DNA of 64,000 nucleotides, taken from positions 136,493 to 200,492 of the forward strand of contig CAKSVD010000002.1 of the NCBI GenBank assembly GCA_934503275.1, given 5' to 3'. The DNA is from an uncultured Faecalibacterium sp. Lineage in GTDB: Bacteria; Bacillota; Clostridia; Oscillospirales; Ruminococcaceae. The position numbers and the translations under genes are program-made. Position 1 is the stretch's first letter; each line of letters opens with the position of its first letter. The notes beneath the pieces were generated by a model. The model saw only the letters and a list, made by a program, of their open reading frames with translations, made no database searches and was not told the origin of the DNA. Below, piece after piece: positions 35,787 through 44,115 of the stretch.

Positions 35787-36872
35787 ATGGCCAATAGAGT
35801 ATTTCAAAGCGTGATCTACCAGATGAAGGACGCGATCAATCGGGTGGTCGGCGTTGTGGATGAGACCGGCGCTGTCATTTCCTGCTCGGAGCTGAACCTG
35901 ATCGGCGAGGTGCGCGAGGGCTATATGGCCGAGCGCCTGACCGCAGGCGACCGCTTTGTGCGCGACGGCTATACTTACCAGCAGTTCTCCAATGCCAAGC
36001 ATAACGATTATGCCGTGTTCGTGGAGGGCGTCGATGAGACTGCAGGGCAGTTTGCCGGTGTGCTGGCCATCAGCCTGCAGAGCATCAAGCAGTACCACGA
36101 CGAAAAGTTCGATAAGTCCAACTTTATCAAGAATGTGGTGCTGGACAATATCCTGCCCGGCGATATCTACGCCAAGGCACGGGAGTTGCACTTTGCCACC
36201 GATGTCTCCCGCGTGGTGTTCATCGTGCGGGTGATCAGCGGCGGTGATATCTCTGCCTACGATGTAGTCAGCAGCCTGTTCCCCGATAAGCAGAAGGACT
36301 TTGTGTTCAATATCAGCGAGACCGATACCGTGCTGGTCAAGGAGATCCGCAAGGGCATTGACCGCACTGATATGGAAAAGCTGGCTGCCAGCATTGTGGA
36401 TACCCTCTCCGGCGAGCACTACATCAAGGCCGTGGTAGGCATTGGCACCCCCATTGCCAACGTGAAGGATCTGGCCACCTCCTTTAAGGAAGCCCAGATC
36501 GCCATGGAAGTGAGCAAGGTGTTCGATACCGAAAAGCAGATCATCCGCTACGATAATCTGGGCATTGCTCGTTTGATCTACCAGCTGCCCACCACCGTGT
36601 GCGAGATGTTCCTGCGCGAGGTATTCAAGCAGGGCAGCATCGAGAGCCTGGATCAGGAGACTTTGTTCACCATCCAGCGCTTCTTTGAGAACAACCTGAA
36701 TGTGTCCGAGACCAGCCGCGGCCTGTTTGTGCACCGCAATACGCTGGTGTATCGTCTGGAAAAGATCAAAAAGCTGACCGGTCTGGATCTGCGTGAGTTC
36801 GATGACGCTATCGTCTTTAAGGTAGCGCTGATGGTAAAGAAATACCTGTCCAACAACCCGGCCAAATACTGA
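35787..36872 (+). CDS. CdaR/PucR-type transcriptional regulator
   Basis: 361 residues. The N-terminal 120 residues are sensor-like (VFQSVIYQMKDAINRVVGVVDETGAVISCSEL resembles sugar-diacid or PAS-like inputs), a middle GGDEF-like alpha/beta region follows (about 130-260) without catalytic motifs, and the C-terminus has the PucR helix-turn-helix: RFFENNLNVSETSRGLFVHRNTLVYRLEKI with TGLDLREFDDAIVF. The effector is unknown. It sits before ftsEX, an arrangement I recall from related clostridia, so its regulon may touch division or envelope genes; that is inference. Confidence 0.85.
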   Translation: MANRVFQSVIYQMKDAINRVVGVVDETGAVISCSELNLIGEVREGYMAERLTAGDRFVRDGYTYQQFSNAKHNDYAVFVEGVDETAGQFAGVLAISLQSIKQYHDEKFDKSNFIKNVVLDNILPGDIYAKARELHFATDVSRVVFIVRVISGGDISAYDVVSSLFPDKQKDFVFNISETDTVLVKEIRKGIDRTDMEKLAASIVDTLSGEHYIKAVVGIGTPIANVKDLATSFKEAQIAMEVSKVFDTEKQIIRYDNLGIARLIYQLPTTVCEMFLREVFKQGSIESLDQETLFTIQRFFENNLNVSETSRGLFVHRNTLVYRLEKIKKLTGLDLREFDDAIVFKVALMVKKYLSNNPAKY

Positions 36873-36907
36873 TATTTCGCTGTGCGGGTTTTGCCCCGCC
36901 GGCGTCA

Positions 36908-36945
36908 AACCGGCCGCTCGAAACCGATGCTGGCCGGTTCTTTTT
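36908..36945 (+). terminator. Terminator between the CdaR-type gene and ftsE
   Basis: Stem AACCGGCC/GGCCGGTT (36908-36915/36932-36939), then CTTTTT. No convincing promoter is seen between it and ftsE. Confidence 0.75.
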
Positions 36946-37013
36946 GCAGTACGGGCTGCGGACAGGCTGTCTTGACCGTTAAAAATCTTGATGTCAGGAG
37001 CGAATACGATTCC

Positions 37014-37778
37014 ATGATCGATTTTGAACACGTTTCCAAAGAATATAAAAAGGGCGGACGCCTTGCGCTGGAGGATATCAACCTCCATGTGGACGAAGGC
37101 GAGTTCGTCTTTCTGCTGGGTCACTCCGGTGCGGGCAAATCCACCCTGCTCAAGCTGATCCTGCGGGAGGCACTGCCTACCTCCGGCAAGGTGACTGTGC
37201 TGGGCAAGGACGTAGCCAAGCTGCGCCGCCACAAGATCCCTTACCTGCGCCGTCAGATGGGCATCATCTTTCAGGACTTCCGGCTGATCCCCAGCATGAC
37301 CGTGTACGAGAACGTGGCCTTTGCCATGCACGTTCTCAATGTGCCCCGCAAGGAGATCCGTCCCCGCGTGGAGTACATTCTGGAACTGGTGCATCTGGAG
37401 GATAAGGCCAAGTGCTACCCGGATACCCTTTCCGGCGGCGAGCAGCAGCGTGTGGCTGTGGCGCGTGCGCTGGTACATAACCCCAAGCTGGTCATCGCGG
37501 ACGAGCCCACCGGCAACATTGACCCGGAGCTGAGCCTGGAAATGATGCAGCTGCTGGAGCGGGTGAGCAAAATGGGCATCACGGTGCTGGTGGTCACCCA
37601 CGAGCACGAGCTGGTGCACCGCTTCCATCAGCGTGTGGTCACCCTGAGCCATGGCCGCATCATCTCGGATGTGCCCGCAGACCCCGTGGCTGCCGCCGAG
37701 GATGATCTTTCGCTGGATGTTGCCGCCTTTGATGCGGATGATGTGCCTGCTGTGAAAAAGGAGGTGGCTGCCGTATGA
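37014..37778 (+). CDS. ftsE: Cell-division ABC ATPase FtsE
   Basis: 254 residues. Walker A GHSGAGKS at 36-43, signature [15 protein letters not shown], Walker [11 protein letters not shown] and the H-loop VVTHEHEL are intact. With FtsX it forms a membrane complex that controls peptidoglycan hydrolases at the division site. A C-terminal extension of about 30 acidic residues exceeds the usual 225-230 residues. ATG 37014 is the first residue of the family alignment ([10 protein letters not shown]), though AGGAG lies 13 bases upstream, slightly far. It overlaps ftsX by ATGA. Confidence 0.94.
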   Translation: MIDFEHVSKEYKKGGRLALEDINLHVDEGEFVFLLGHSGAGKSTLLKLILREALPTSGKVTVLGKDVAKLRRHKIPYLRRQMGIIFQDFRLIPSMTVYENVAFAMHVLNVPRKEIRPRVEYILELVHLEDKAKCYPDTLSGGEQQRVAVARALVHNPKLVIADEPTGNIDPELSLEMMQLLERVSKMGITVLVVTHEHELVHRFHQRVVTLSHGRIISDVPADPVAAAEDDLSLDVAAFDADDVPAVKKEVAAV

Positions 37779-38683
37779 TGCGACCCGCTACCTTCTTCTT
37801 CCTTACCCGGCGCGGTGTGCGCAACTTGGGCAAGCACTGGGCCATGACCATTGCCTGTATCGCTTCTCTGAGCGTGTGTATGACCCTGAACATCTTCGCC
37901 AGTCTGGCCGAGGTGAACGTGGGCAGCATGGTGACCTATCTGGGCAGCCAGAACGAGACGGTGGTCTATCTGGACCCCGCATGTGATGATGCTACCGCCG
38001 CGCAGGTAGGCGAGACCCTTTCGGCTATGCCGGGGGTCAGCGGGGTGCAGTATGTCTCCAAGCAGGATGTGCTCGACACCTACCGCGGCTATATGCAGGA
38101 TTATTCCTCCCTGTGGGATGAATTTGAGACCGACAACCCCTTTAAGGCCAACTACCGGGTCACCCTGAGCGATCTGACCCAGATGGAGAGCATGAGCGTG
38201 AAGATGCAGGCCATTCCGGGCGTTGTCAGCGTTACCGCCCCGCTGGAGATGACCAATATCTTTGTGGAGGTCCAGAAGGCGGTCACCAAGGGCGGCCGCA
38301 TGATCGTGCTGGTGCTGATGGTGGTCAGCATCATCACAGTGGGCAGCACCATCCGTCTGAGCGTTTTTGCCCGCCGCCGCGAGATCGAGATCATGAAGTA
38401 TGTGGGTGCCACCAACCGCATGGTCACCCTGCCTTTCTTTGTGGAGGGCCTGACCATGGGCCTGATCTCCGGTATCCTGACCGCAGCGGTCAGCCTTGGC
38501 TGTTACACCTATGTGGTCAACGCTGCCGGCGGCTTGGGCGGCATCTGGCAGATGCTCGTAGGGCGCTCGCTGGTGCCGGTGGCAAATGTGGTGCCGACCA
38601 TCGTGGTATCAAGCCTGATCAGCGGTGCCGTTGTTGGCGGCGTGGGCAGTATGTTCTCTATCCGCAAGCATTTGAATGTGTGA
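37775..38683 (+). CDS. ftsX: Cell-division protein FtsX
   Basis: 302 residues with four membrane helices: one near residue 25-45, then three in the C-terminal FtsX domain (about 170-300). The large extracytoplasmic loop between the first two (about 46-165: NETVVYLDPACDDATAAQVGE, VSGVQYVSKQDVL) is the part that binds the hydrolase partner in other bacteria. RRREIEIMKYVGATNRMV is the conserved coupling segment. The gene just downstream encodes the likely partner. Confidence 0.94.
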   Translation: MMRPATFFFLTRRGVRNLGKHWAMTIACIASLSVCMTLNIFASLAEVNVGSMVTYLGSQNETVVYLDPACDDATAAQVGETLSAMPGVSGVQYVSKQDVLDTYRGYMQDYSSLWDEFETDNPFKANYRVTLSDLTQMESMSVKMQAIPGVVSVTAPLEMTNIFVEVQKAVTKGGRMIVLVLMVVSIITVGSTIRLSVFARRREIEIMKYVGATNRMVTLPFFVEGLTMGLISGILTAAVSLGCYTYVVNAAGGLGGIWQMLVGRSLVPVANVVPTIVVSSLISGAVVGGVGSMFSIRKHLNV

Positions 38684-38702
38684 CCGAAAGGAGCCGCGTT
38701 TT

Positions 38703-40067
38703 ATGAGTAAAGCAATGCACGCAAAGCCCTTCCGGCTCACAGGCCCTTATACCGGCCGGCACGCCCGGCCGGAAAGCCCCCGCAGCAAGCTGATCCGTGC
38801 AGTCAGCCTTGGGCTGGCCTGTGTCTGCCTGCTGCTGACAGCTACGGTGTACCCGGCCTCGGCAGCTACCAATAGCACCAGCATGGCCAGCTTGCAGAGC
38901 AAGCTGGATAAGCTTTCCCAGTCTATCAACCAGCACAAAAAGGAACTTTCGGACGCCAAAAAGAAGGAGTCCGCCGCCAAGGCGCTGGAAAGCGAGCTGA
39001 AGGAACGGGTCACCGTCCTGCAGGATCAGATCGGCGTGCTGGGCGGTCAGATCGCCGCAGTGCAGAACAGCATTGGCGAGAAGGAACAGCAGATCGGCGT
39101 GATGGAGACCCAGATCACGGACAAGCAGACCCAGATCGAGCAAAAGCAGAACGAGATCGATGACCAGTGGGATGCTTTTAAAAAGCACATGGCTGCCATG
39201 CAGGAACTGCGGGACGGCGGCAGCGTGGCCATGCTCAGTGCGGTGAACGACCTGTACGAGCTGCTTACCTTCAATGAGGTGATGCAGGATATCTCTGTCA
39301 AAGACACCGAGATCATGAACAACATGAAGTCCGCCAAGCAGGGGCTGGAGGATGATAAGGCCGCGCTGGAGGAACAGAAGGCCGGTCTGGAGGCTGAGAA
39401 GGCAGAACTGCAGAGCCAGAAGAGCGAACTGGACAGCCAGAACGCCCAGATGAAGAGCAAGCAGAGCGAACTGAACAGCAGCATCTCCGCAGCAAAGCTT
39501 ACTGCTGCCGAGGCACAGGCAGCGCAGCAGAAGGCGCAGGCGGCCATCGAATCCGACGAGTTGAATTACGAGGCCGTGAAAAAGGAGATCCAGAAGCTGA
39601 TCGCCGCGGCCTCTGCCAGCAAGCCGCAGCTGAGCTTCAACGGCTTTGCCTGCCCGCTGAAGAGTTACAGCCGCATCTCCAGTGAGTACGGCTGGCGTAA
39701 AAACCCCGTCTCCGGCGTGAACAAACTCCATGCCGGTACCGACTTTGCGGCAGCCGGCGGCACGCCTATCTACGCAGCCGCCAGTGGCTATGTGCAGGTG
39801 GCAGGCTGGTCTACCGGCGGCTACGGCAACTATGTTATCATTTACCACGGCAAAATGTCCGATGGCAATACCTATACCACCCTGTACGCGCATATGCGCT
39901 CGGTGGCTACCAGTGCAGGCAAGTATGTGAATCAGGGCGAACTGATCGGTTATGTGGGCACTACCGGCAATTCCACCGGCAACCACCTGCATCTGGAGGT
40001 GTGGAAGGGCGGCTCCAAGGCCAACGCCGTGAACCCCCGCAGCTGCATCCCCATCCCCCACAACTAG
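38703..40067 (+). CDS. Coiled-coil M23 peptidase (EnvC/PcsB-like murein hydrolase or activator)
   Basis: 454 residues. A long, basic N-terminus with signal peptide (hydrophobic segment about 33-50, cleavage near SAA at 53-55) is followed by about 240 residues of coiled coil rich in Gln, Lys and Glu (KLDKLSQSINQHKKELSDAK, many LEAEKAELQSQKS-type heptads) and a C-terminal M23 domain (about 345-450). The M23 domain keeps HAGTDFAA (His-x3-Asp), HM near YAHMRSV and HLHLEV, so it is probably active, unlike E. coli EnvC. Its position after ftsEX supports an FtsEX-controlled cell-wall hydrolase. Confidence 0.9.
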   Translation: MSKAMHAKPFRLTGPYTGRHARPESPRSKLIRAVSLGLACVCLLLTATVYPASAATNSTSMASLQSKLDKLSQSINQHKKELSDAKKKESAAKALESELKERVTVLQDQIGVLGGQIAAVQNSIGEKEQQIGVMETQITDKQTQIEQKQNEIDDQWDAFKKHMAAMQELRDGGSVAMLSAVNDLYELLTFNEVMQDISVKDTEIMNNMKSAKQGLEDDKAALEEQKAGLEAEKAELQSQKSELDSQNAQMKSKQSELNSSISAAKLTAAEAQAAQQKAQAAIESDELNYEAVKKEIQKLIAAASASKPQLSFNGFACPLKSYSRISSEYGWRKNPVSGVNKLHAGTDFAAAGGTPIYAAASGYVQVAGWSTGGYGNYVIIYHGKMSDGNTYTTLYAHMRSVATSAGKYVNQGELIGYVGTTGNSTGNHLHLEVWKGGSKANAVNPRSCIPIPHN

Positions 40068-40104
40068 GGTGTAGCTGAAAAGTCGAAAATTTAGTCTATT
40101 TCTA

Positions 40105-40190
40105 CAAGCACAGCTGGCTTTTACGTTAAACAGCCTTGAAATCCACAAAGGATTCCTGCGGCTGTTTGCCTTAAATCCTGCTTGTGCTTG
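40105..40190 (+). other. Nested long hairpin between M23 and membrane-peptide genes
   Basis: Successive pairings on one axis: CAAGCACA/TGTGCTTG (40105-40112/40183-40190), GC/GC, AAACAGCC/GGCTGTTT (40128-40135/40160-40167) and AATCC/GGATT (40140-40144/40150-40154), with internal loops of 13 and 12 bases. There is no T-run, so it is not a standard terminator. It may be a structured RNA or RNase site in the 5' region of the next genes, or a degenerate mobile palindrome. Confidence 0.5.
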
Positions 40191-40260
40191 CGAAATATTC
40201 GTCATTTTCTTTGTTTTCAGATACACCTCTAACAAGCAACGCAAGGAGTCTGGTTGATCT

Positions 40261-40368
40261 ATGAACGAACAAAAACGCAAGCGCGTGCTGCGCATCGGCT
40301 GTCTGGTTCTGGCAGGGGTGTTCGTACTCTCGCTGCTGGGCAGCATCCTTATGATGCTGCTGCTCTGA
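40261..40368 (+). CDS. Small membrane protein, 35 residues
   Basis: ATG 40261 to TGA 40366-40368: MNEQKRKRVLRI followed by a hydrophobic stretch of about 22 residues (GCLVLAGVFVLSLLGSILMM). AAGGAG lies at 40243-40248. A basic head and a single helix predict an N-in anchored peptide. It sits 16 bp before the S41 protease gene and after the FtsEX-linked M23 gene, so it may belong to that envelope unit. No known family recognised; coding status rests on ribosome binding site, strand, spacing and the clear membrane-helix pattern. Confidence 0.6.
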   Translation: MNEQKRKRVLRIGCLVLAGVFVLSLLGSILMMLLL

Positions 40369-40384
40369 CCGGGAGGAAAGAACC

Positions 40385-41749
40385 ATGAACCGTAAAATTT
40401 CTTTGGGTATGGCAGTCACCATCGTGATCCTTGCCATGACCGTGACCTTTTCCATCACGATGCTCATCGCCATGCGTCTGTTCGACAGCACGGTCAACAG
40501 CGTAAAGGAAAAGGAAAGTATGTACAACAAGATCGCTGAGGTGGACCGCTATGTCCGCAGCAACGATTACTACACCATTGATGAGACCACCCTGTACGAC
40601 CGCCTGACCGCCGGTTATCTGCTGGGCACGGGCGACAAGTACGCCCGCTACTACACCGCCAACGCCTACACTGAACTGATGAACATCCAGAGCGGCAAGA
40701 TCCTTGGCATCGGCGTGGAACTTGGCATCGACCAGACCGGCTACGCCAAGGTGACCCGCGTCTACGATGGCTCTCCCGCGCAGGAGGCGGGCATCGCCGT
40801 AGGCGACTACATCACCACCGTGGGCGATACCGACGTCAAGAGCCTGTCCGGCGCAGATGCCGTGTACAGAGCCCTGCAGGGTGAGGCCGGTACTACTGTT
40901 ACCGTGACATGGCTGAACAGTGCCGCCGCCAGCAAGACGGCTGAACTGACCCACTCCGGCTACACCAGCACCACCGTGGACTACCAGCTGCTGGACAATG
41001 TGGGCTACATCCGCATCCGTCAGTTCGACGGCACTACGCCCAGCGAGTTGGATTTCGCCCTGCGCACCCTGACCGCCAGCGGTGCGGCCAGTCTGGTGTT
41101 TGACCTGCGGGACAACGGCGGCGGCATTCTGGAGGATGCCGTCAGCTGCATCGACCTGATCGCCCCGGAGGGCACGGTGGCCTACGCCGAGGATAAAAAC
41201 GGCAACCGCACCGTCATTGGCAGCAGCGATGCCGAAAGTTCCATCAGCCTGCCCATGGTCTGCCTTGTCAACGGCAACACCGCCAGCGCAGCCGAACTGT
41301 TCGCAGCCACCCTGCGCACCATGAACGGCGCCCGTCTGGTGGGTACCACCACCATGGGCAAGGGCACCATCCAGGGCAGCCCGCAGCGCCTGTCGGACGG
41401 CAGCGCCGTGGTCATCACGGTGGCAAAGCTGGTCTGCGGCGACGGCGGCTGCTTTGACGGCACCGGCCTGACCGTGGATGTGGAACGCGCCCTGAGCGCA
41501 GAGGAAGCAACGAACTTCTACGACTACACCCCCCAGACCGACCCGCAGGTGCAGCGCGCTGTCAGCGCTGCCCAGCAGCTGAGCGGCACCACTACGCTGG
41601 CAGGCGCAAGCTCTGCCGCTGCAGCGGACAGCACCGCCGCCTCTGCGGCAGCAGAGGATACCGCCCCCGCAGAGACTGCGGAAGGGGAGACCGCCGAGGG
41701 GGAGACCGCTGCGTCTGAGCCGGAGACGGCTGCAAGCGCAGCGGAGTGA
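40385..41749 (+). CDS. S41 family carboxy-terminal processing protease
   Basis: 454 residues. An N-terminal signal anchor (about 6-30) is followed by a PDZ domain (about 105-190: GIGVELGIDQTGYAKVTRVYDGSPAQEAGI) and the S41 catalytic domain with Ser301 (GNTASAAEL) and Lys326 (MGKGT), 25 residues apart as in Prc/CtpA; DLRDNGGGIL is the oxyanion strand. The last 60 residues are Ala, Glu, Ser and Thr rich, low-complexity, and extracytoplasmic. It should cut C-termini of exported proteins. In other bacteria such proteases trim cell-wall hydrolases, which suits the M23 gene upstream. Confidence 0.92.
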   Translation: MNRKISLGMAVTIVILAMTVTFSITMLIAMRLFDSTVNSVKEKESMYNKIAEVDRYVRSNDYYTIDETTLYDRLTAGYLLGTGDKYARYYTANAYTELMNIQSGKILGIGVELGIDQTGYAKVTRVYDGSPAQEAGIAVGDYITTVGDTDVKSLSGADAVYRALQGEAGTTVTVTWLNSAAASKTAELTHSGYTSTTVDYQLLDNVGYIRIRQFDGTTPSELDFALRTLTASGAASLVFDLRDNGGGILEDAVSCIDLIAPEGTVAYAEDKNGNRTVIGSSDAESSISLPMVCLVNGNTASAAELFAATLRTMNGARLVGTTTMGKGTIQGSPQRLSDGSAVVITVAKLVCGDGGCFDGTGLTVDVERALSAEEATNFYDYTPQTDPQVQRAVSAAQQLSGTTTLAGASSAAAADSTAASAAAEDTAPAETAEGETAEGETAASEPETAASAAE

Positions 41750-41775
41750 GCCCGCAGAACTGAACCATAAACACC

Positions 41776-41809
41776 AAAAAGGCTGCTGCGTTTTTGCAAC
41801 AGCCTTTTT
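41776..41809 (+). terminator. Terminator between the S41 gene and rsmA
   Basis: AAAAAGGCTG.TGC with GCA.CAGCCTTTTT (41776-41789/41796-41809), T-rich loop and five terminal Ts. Confidence 0.78.
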
Positions 41810-41829
41810 CTGAGAAAGGAATTGACCCT

Positions 41830-42681
41830 ATGCCGGAACTGACCGACCTTTCTGTGATCCGTGCCCTGTGCGAAAAATATGATTTTGCACTTTCCAAGGG
41901 CTTTGGGCAGAACTTTATCATCAACCCGGGCATCCCCACCAAGATCGTGGATGCCAGCGGGGTAGACAAGCGCTACGGTGTCATCGAGATCGGCCCCGGC
42001 ATCGGTGTGCTGACCAAGGAACTGGCCAAGCGCGCCGCCAAGGTGGTGTCTATCGAGGTGGACGAGCGTCTGCCGCCCCTGCTGGCCGAGACCATGGCCG
42101 GGGTGGACAACTTCAAGCTGGTGCTGCAGGACGTGCTGAAGGTGGACCTGAAAGCCCTTATTGCCGAGGAGTTCCCGGGAATGCCGGTGGCAGTGTGCGC
42201 AAATCTGCCCTACTACATCACCAGCCCCATCGTGATGAAGCTGCTGGGCGACCGTCTGCCCATCGAGAGCCTGACCGTCATGGTGCAGAAGGAGGCCGCC
42301 GACCGTCTGGCCGCCGTGCCCGGCACCCGCGCCTCCAGCGCCATCAGCTGCGCGGTGAACTACTACGCCACCTCCAAGCTGATGTTCACCGCCGCACCGG
42401 GCAGCTTTTACCCAGCCCCCAAGGTGACCAGCGCTGTGGTGCGCATGGATATCCGTCCCACCCCCGCCGTGCAGGTGGAGGACGAGGCAGGCTACTTTGC
42501 GCTGGTGCGCGCCGCCTTTGGGCAGCGCCGCAAGACCGCCGCCAACGCCATTGCAGGCGGGCTGAACCTGCCCAAGGAAAAGGTCATTGCCGCCATCGAG
42601 GCCGCAGGCTTCGATGCCCGCATCCGTCCGGAGGCGCTGACGCTGGAGGACTTTGCCAAGCTTCAGCAGGCACTGGGCTGA
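41830..42681 (+). CDS. rsmA: 16S rRNA (adenine1518/1519-N6)-dimethyltransferase RsmA (KsgA)
   Basis: 283 residues. FGQNFIINPGIPTKIVDASG, the SAM motif IEIGPGIGVLTKEL (about 49-62), acidic EVDERL, and the catalytic NLPYYITSPIVMKLL are all present, with the C-terminal helical domain. It dimethylates two adjacent adenines of 16S rRNA. ATG 41830 has AAAGGA upstream; a TTG upstream in frame overlaps the terminator hairpin and is rejected. Confidence 0.96.
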   Translation: MPELTDLSVIRALCEKYDFALSKGFGQNFIINPGIPTKIVDASGVDKRYGVIEIGPGIGVLTKELAKRAAKVVSIEVDERLPPLLAETMAGVDNFKLVLQDVLKVDLKALIAEEFPGMPVAVCANLPYYITSPIVMKLLGDRLPIESLTVMVQKEAADRLAAVPGTRASSAISCAVNYYATSKLMFTAAPGSFYPAPKVTSAVVRMDIRPTPAVQVEDEAGYFALVRAAFGQRRKTAANAIAGGLNLPKEKVIAAIEAAGFDARIRPEALTLEDFAKLQQALG

Positions 42682-42734
42682 GCGCTATATTTTAGGGCAA
42701 CACCGCACAATTCCCGCCTTATTTTTTAGACAGC

Positions 42735-42775
42735 AAAAAGGGTCGGGGAAACGTTTGTAAGCGTTCCTCCGACCC
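42735..42775 (-). terminator. Terminator of the sugar isomerase-like gene
   Basis: GGGTCGG.../...CCGACCC stem (42740-42753/42762-42775) with five Ts after it on the minus strand; it lies between two convergent genes. Confidence 0.75.
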
Positions 42776-42784
42776 GAAATAATT

Positions 42785-43633
42785 TTAGCATTCGTCGTAC
42801 TGCTTTTGTAGGTATTGCAGGCACTGGACGGCGTTTTCCGGGGTGGTGTTCTCCAAGGTGGCGAACACATAGGGCTTCTGCTCCTTGGCGAACCGCAGAA
42901 TGGTGCGGTAATCGCCCATGCCGCCCTGCCCGGCACCGGTGGCAGCCAACTGCCCGCCGGCATCCTGCCGCAAGAAGTCCTTGAAGTGGATCATGGCCAC
43001 GTCCTTGCCCAGCAACTCGATGGCCTCGGCGAATACTTCCTCACGGCGGTCTACGTTTTCCATGTTCAAAAGGTTCACCGGGTCGAGCAAGATCTGAAGA
43101 TTGGGGCTGCCGATCTCGTCCAGCACGGTGCGGGCACGGCGGGCGTCATACACGATGTGCTTGACCACCGGCTCAATGGCAATGGTCACGCCGTACTGCT
43201 CGGCGCAGCGCACCACCGGCTTGAAGTTCTTGATAAAGGTGGCAAGGGCGGCATCGCTGCGGCACTCCGGGCAGAACTTGTACTCTGCGTTGGGGGCGCC
43301 GGTCTCGGTGCCCACCATGCCGCAGCCCAGCAGGCTGGCAAAGCGGATGTGGGCGTAGTACTTTTCCTGAATGGTGTGCAGGGCATCCGCATCCGGGTGC
43401 GCCAGATTCAGGTAGTTGCCCAGCACCGCAATGTCCAGTTCGTTTTTGGCAAACAGGCGGCGCAGATAGGCCGCGTAGCCGGGGGTGAGGGCAGAGGGGG
43501 TGTTGGGCACCTCCTTCAGGGATTTGCTCAGTGCCAGATGTACGCAGGAAAAGCCCTTCTGGCGTACCAGCGGCAGCACCTGCTCGATGGGCAGCTTTTC
43601 CGCGTCGTGCAGACGCAGACCGAATTGGATCAT
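42785..43633 (-). CDS. Sugar phosphate isomerase/epimerase-type TIM barrel protein
   Basis: 282 residues, xylose-isomerase-like AP-endonuclease 2 superfamily. Metal ligands fit the pattern: IAIEPVV (Glu), ILLDPVNL (Asp), MIHFKDF (His) and ATLENT (Glu). Family members epimerise or isomerise sugars or inositols, or dehydrate them; the substrate cannot be named. The start ATG 43633 follows AAAGGAGGAACC. A TATAAT -10 sits on the minus strand at 43675-43670. No linked sugar genes, so it is a stand-alone enzyme here. Confidence 0.82.
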   Translation of the reverse strand: MIQFGLRLHDAEKLPIEQVLPLVRQKGFSCVHLALSKSLKEVPNTPSALTPGYAAYLRRLFAKNELDIAVLGNYLNLAHPDADALHTIQEKYYAHIRFASLLGCGMVGTETGAPNAEYKFCPECRSDAALATFIKNFKPVVRCAEQYGVTIAIEPVVKHIVYDARRARTVLDEIGSPNLQILLDPVNLLNMENVDRREEVFAEAIELLGKDVAMIHFKDFLRQDAGGQLAATGAGQGGMGDYRTILRFAKEQKPYVFATLENTTPENAVQCLQYLQKQYDEC

Positions 43634-43765
43634 GCTTGGTTCCTCCTTTGATTTGGATGCGTTTTTACCATTATACACCAAAAATGTCCGCGGGGGAACA
43701 CCCCCAAGCCCCTTTAACAGCCGCTTTGAAGCACGAAATGTTGTCCAAGGTGATGTCCGTATAGC

Positions 43766-43803
43766 AAAAGCCGCCTAGATTTCTACGAATCTAAGCGGCT
43801 TTT
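43766..43803 (-). terminator. Terminator of tRNA-Thr
   Basis: AAAAGCCGC.TAGATT / AATCTA.GCGGCTTTT (43766-43781/43788-43803), directly downstream of the tRNA on the minus strand. Confidence 0.82.
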
Positions 43804-43805
43804 CT

Positions 43806-43880
43806 TGGAGCTGGTGACAGGAGTTGAACCTGCAACCCACTGATTACAAATCAGTTGCGCTGCCATTGCGCCACACCAGC
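43806..43880 (-). tRNA. tRNA-Thr (anticodon UGU)
   Basis: A full cloverleaf on the minus strand: acceptor GCTGGTG/CACCAGC, anticodon stem ACTGA/TCAGT with loop TTTGTAA giving anticodon TGT, T arm GCAGG-TTCAACT-CCTGT, discriminator T and an encoded CCA (43808-43806). Confidence 0.95.
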
Positions 43881-43894
43881 AAAGGTACTTGGAT

Positions 43895-43923
43895 AGTATA
43901 ACACAGGTACGGCCATTTGGCAA
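43895..43923 (-). promoter_or_regulatory. Promoter of tRNA-Thr
   Basis: Minus strand: -35 TTGCCA (43923-43918), 17-bp spacer, -10 TATACT (43900-43895), 14 bp before the tRNA. Confidence 0.8.
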
Positions 43924-44027
43924 GGATTGTTTTTTGCCGGGGGGACAATAATGCCAGAAAACGGACAAAAATAATAGAAAACAATACACGAGTATAAAAA
44001 TATACTACAATTTTAAACAATTTTACA

Positions 44028-44056
44028 TTGCAAATTTTTTGACAATGTGCTATGCT
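44028..44056 (+). promoter_or_regulatory. Promoter of the alcohol dehydrogenase gene with Rex-like operator
   Basis: -35 TTGCAA (44028-44033), 17-bp spacer, -10 TATGCT (44051-44056). The 18 bases 44028-44045 read TTGCAAATTTTTTGACAA, matching 11 of 14 fixed positions of the Rex consensus TTGTTAA-N4-TTAACAA. Rex represses fermentation dehydrogenases when NADH is low in Firmicutes, so NADH control of this gene is plausible. The region 43924-44027 is A/T-rich with nothing else I can support. Confidence 0.55.
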
Positions 44057-44115
44057 GAAATGCAGAGAAACGCCGCCGGAAAGGCGGCTGCAAACAGATT
44101 TGGAGGATTTGCATT

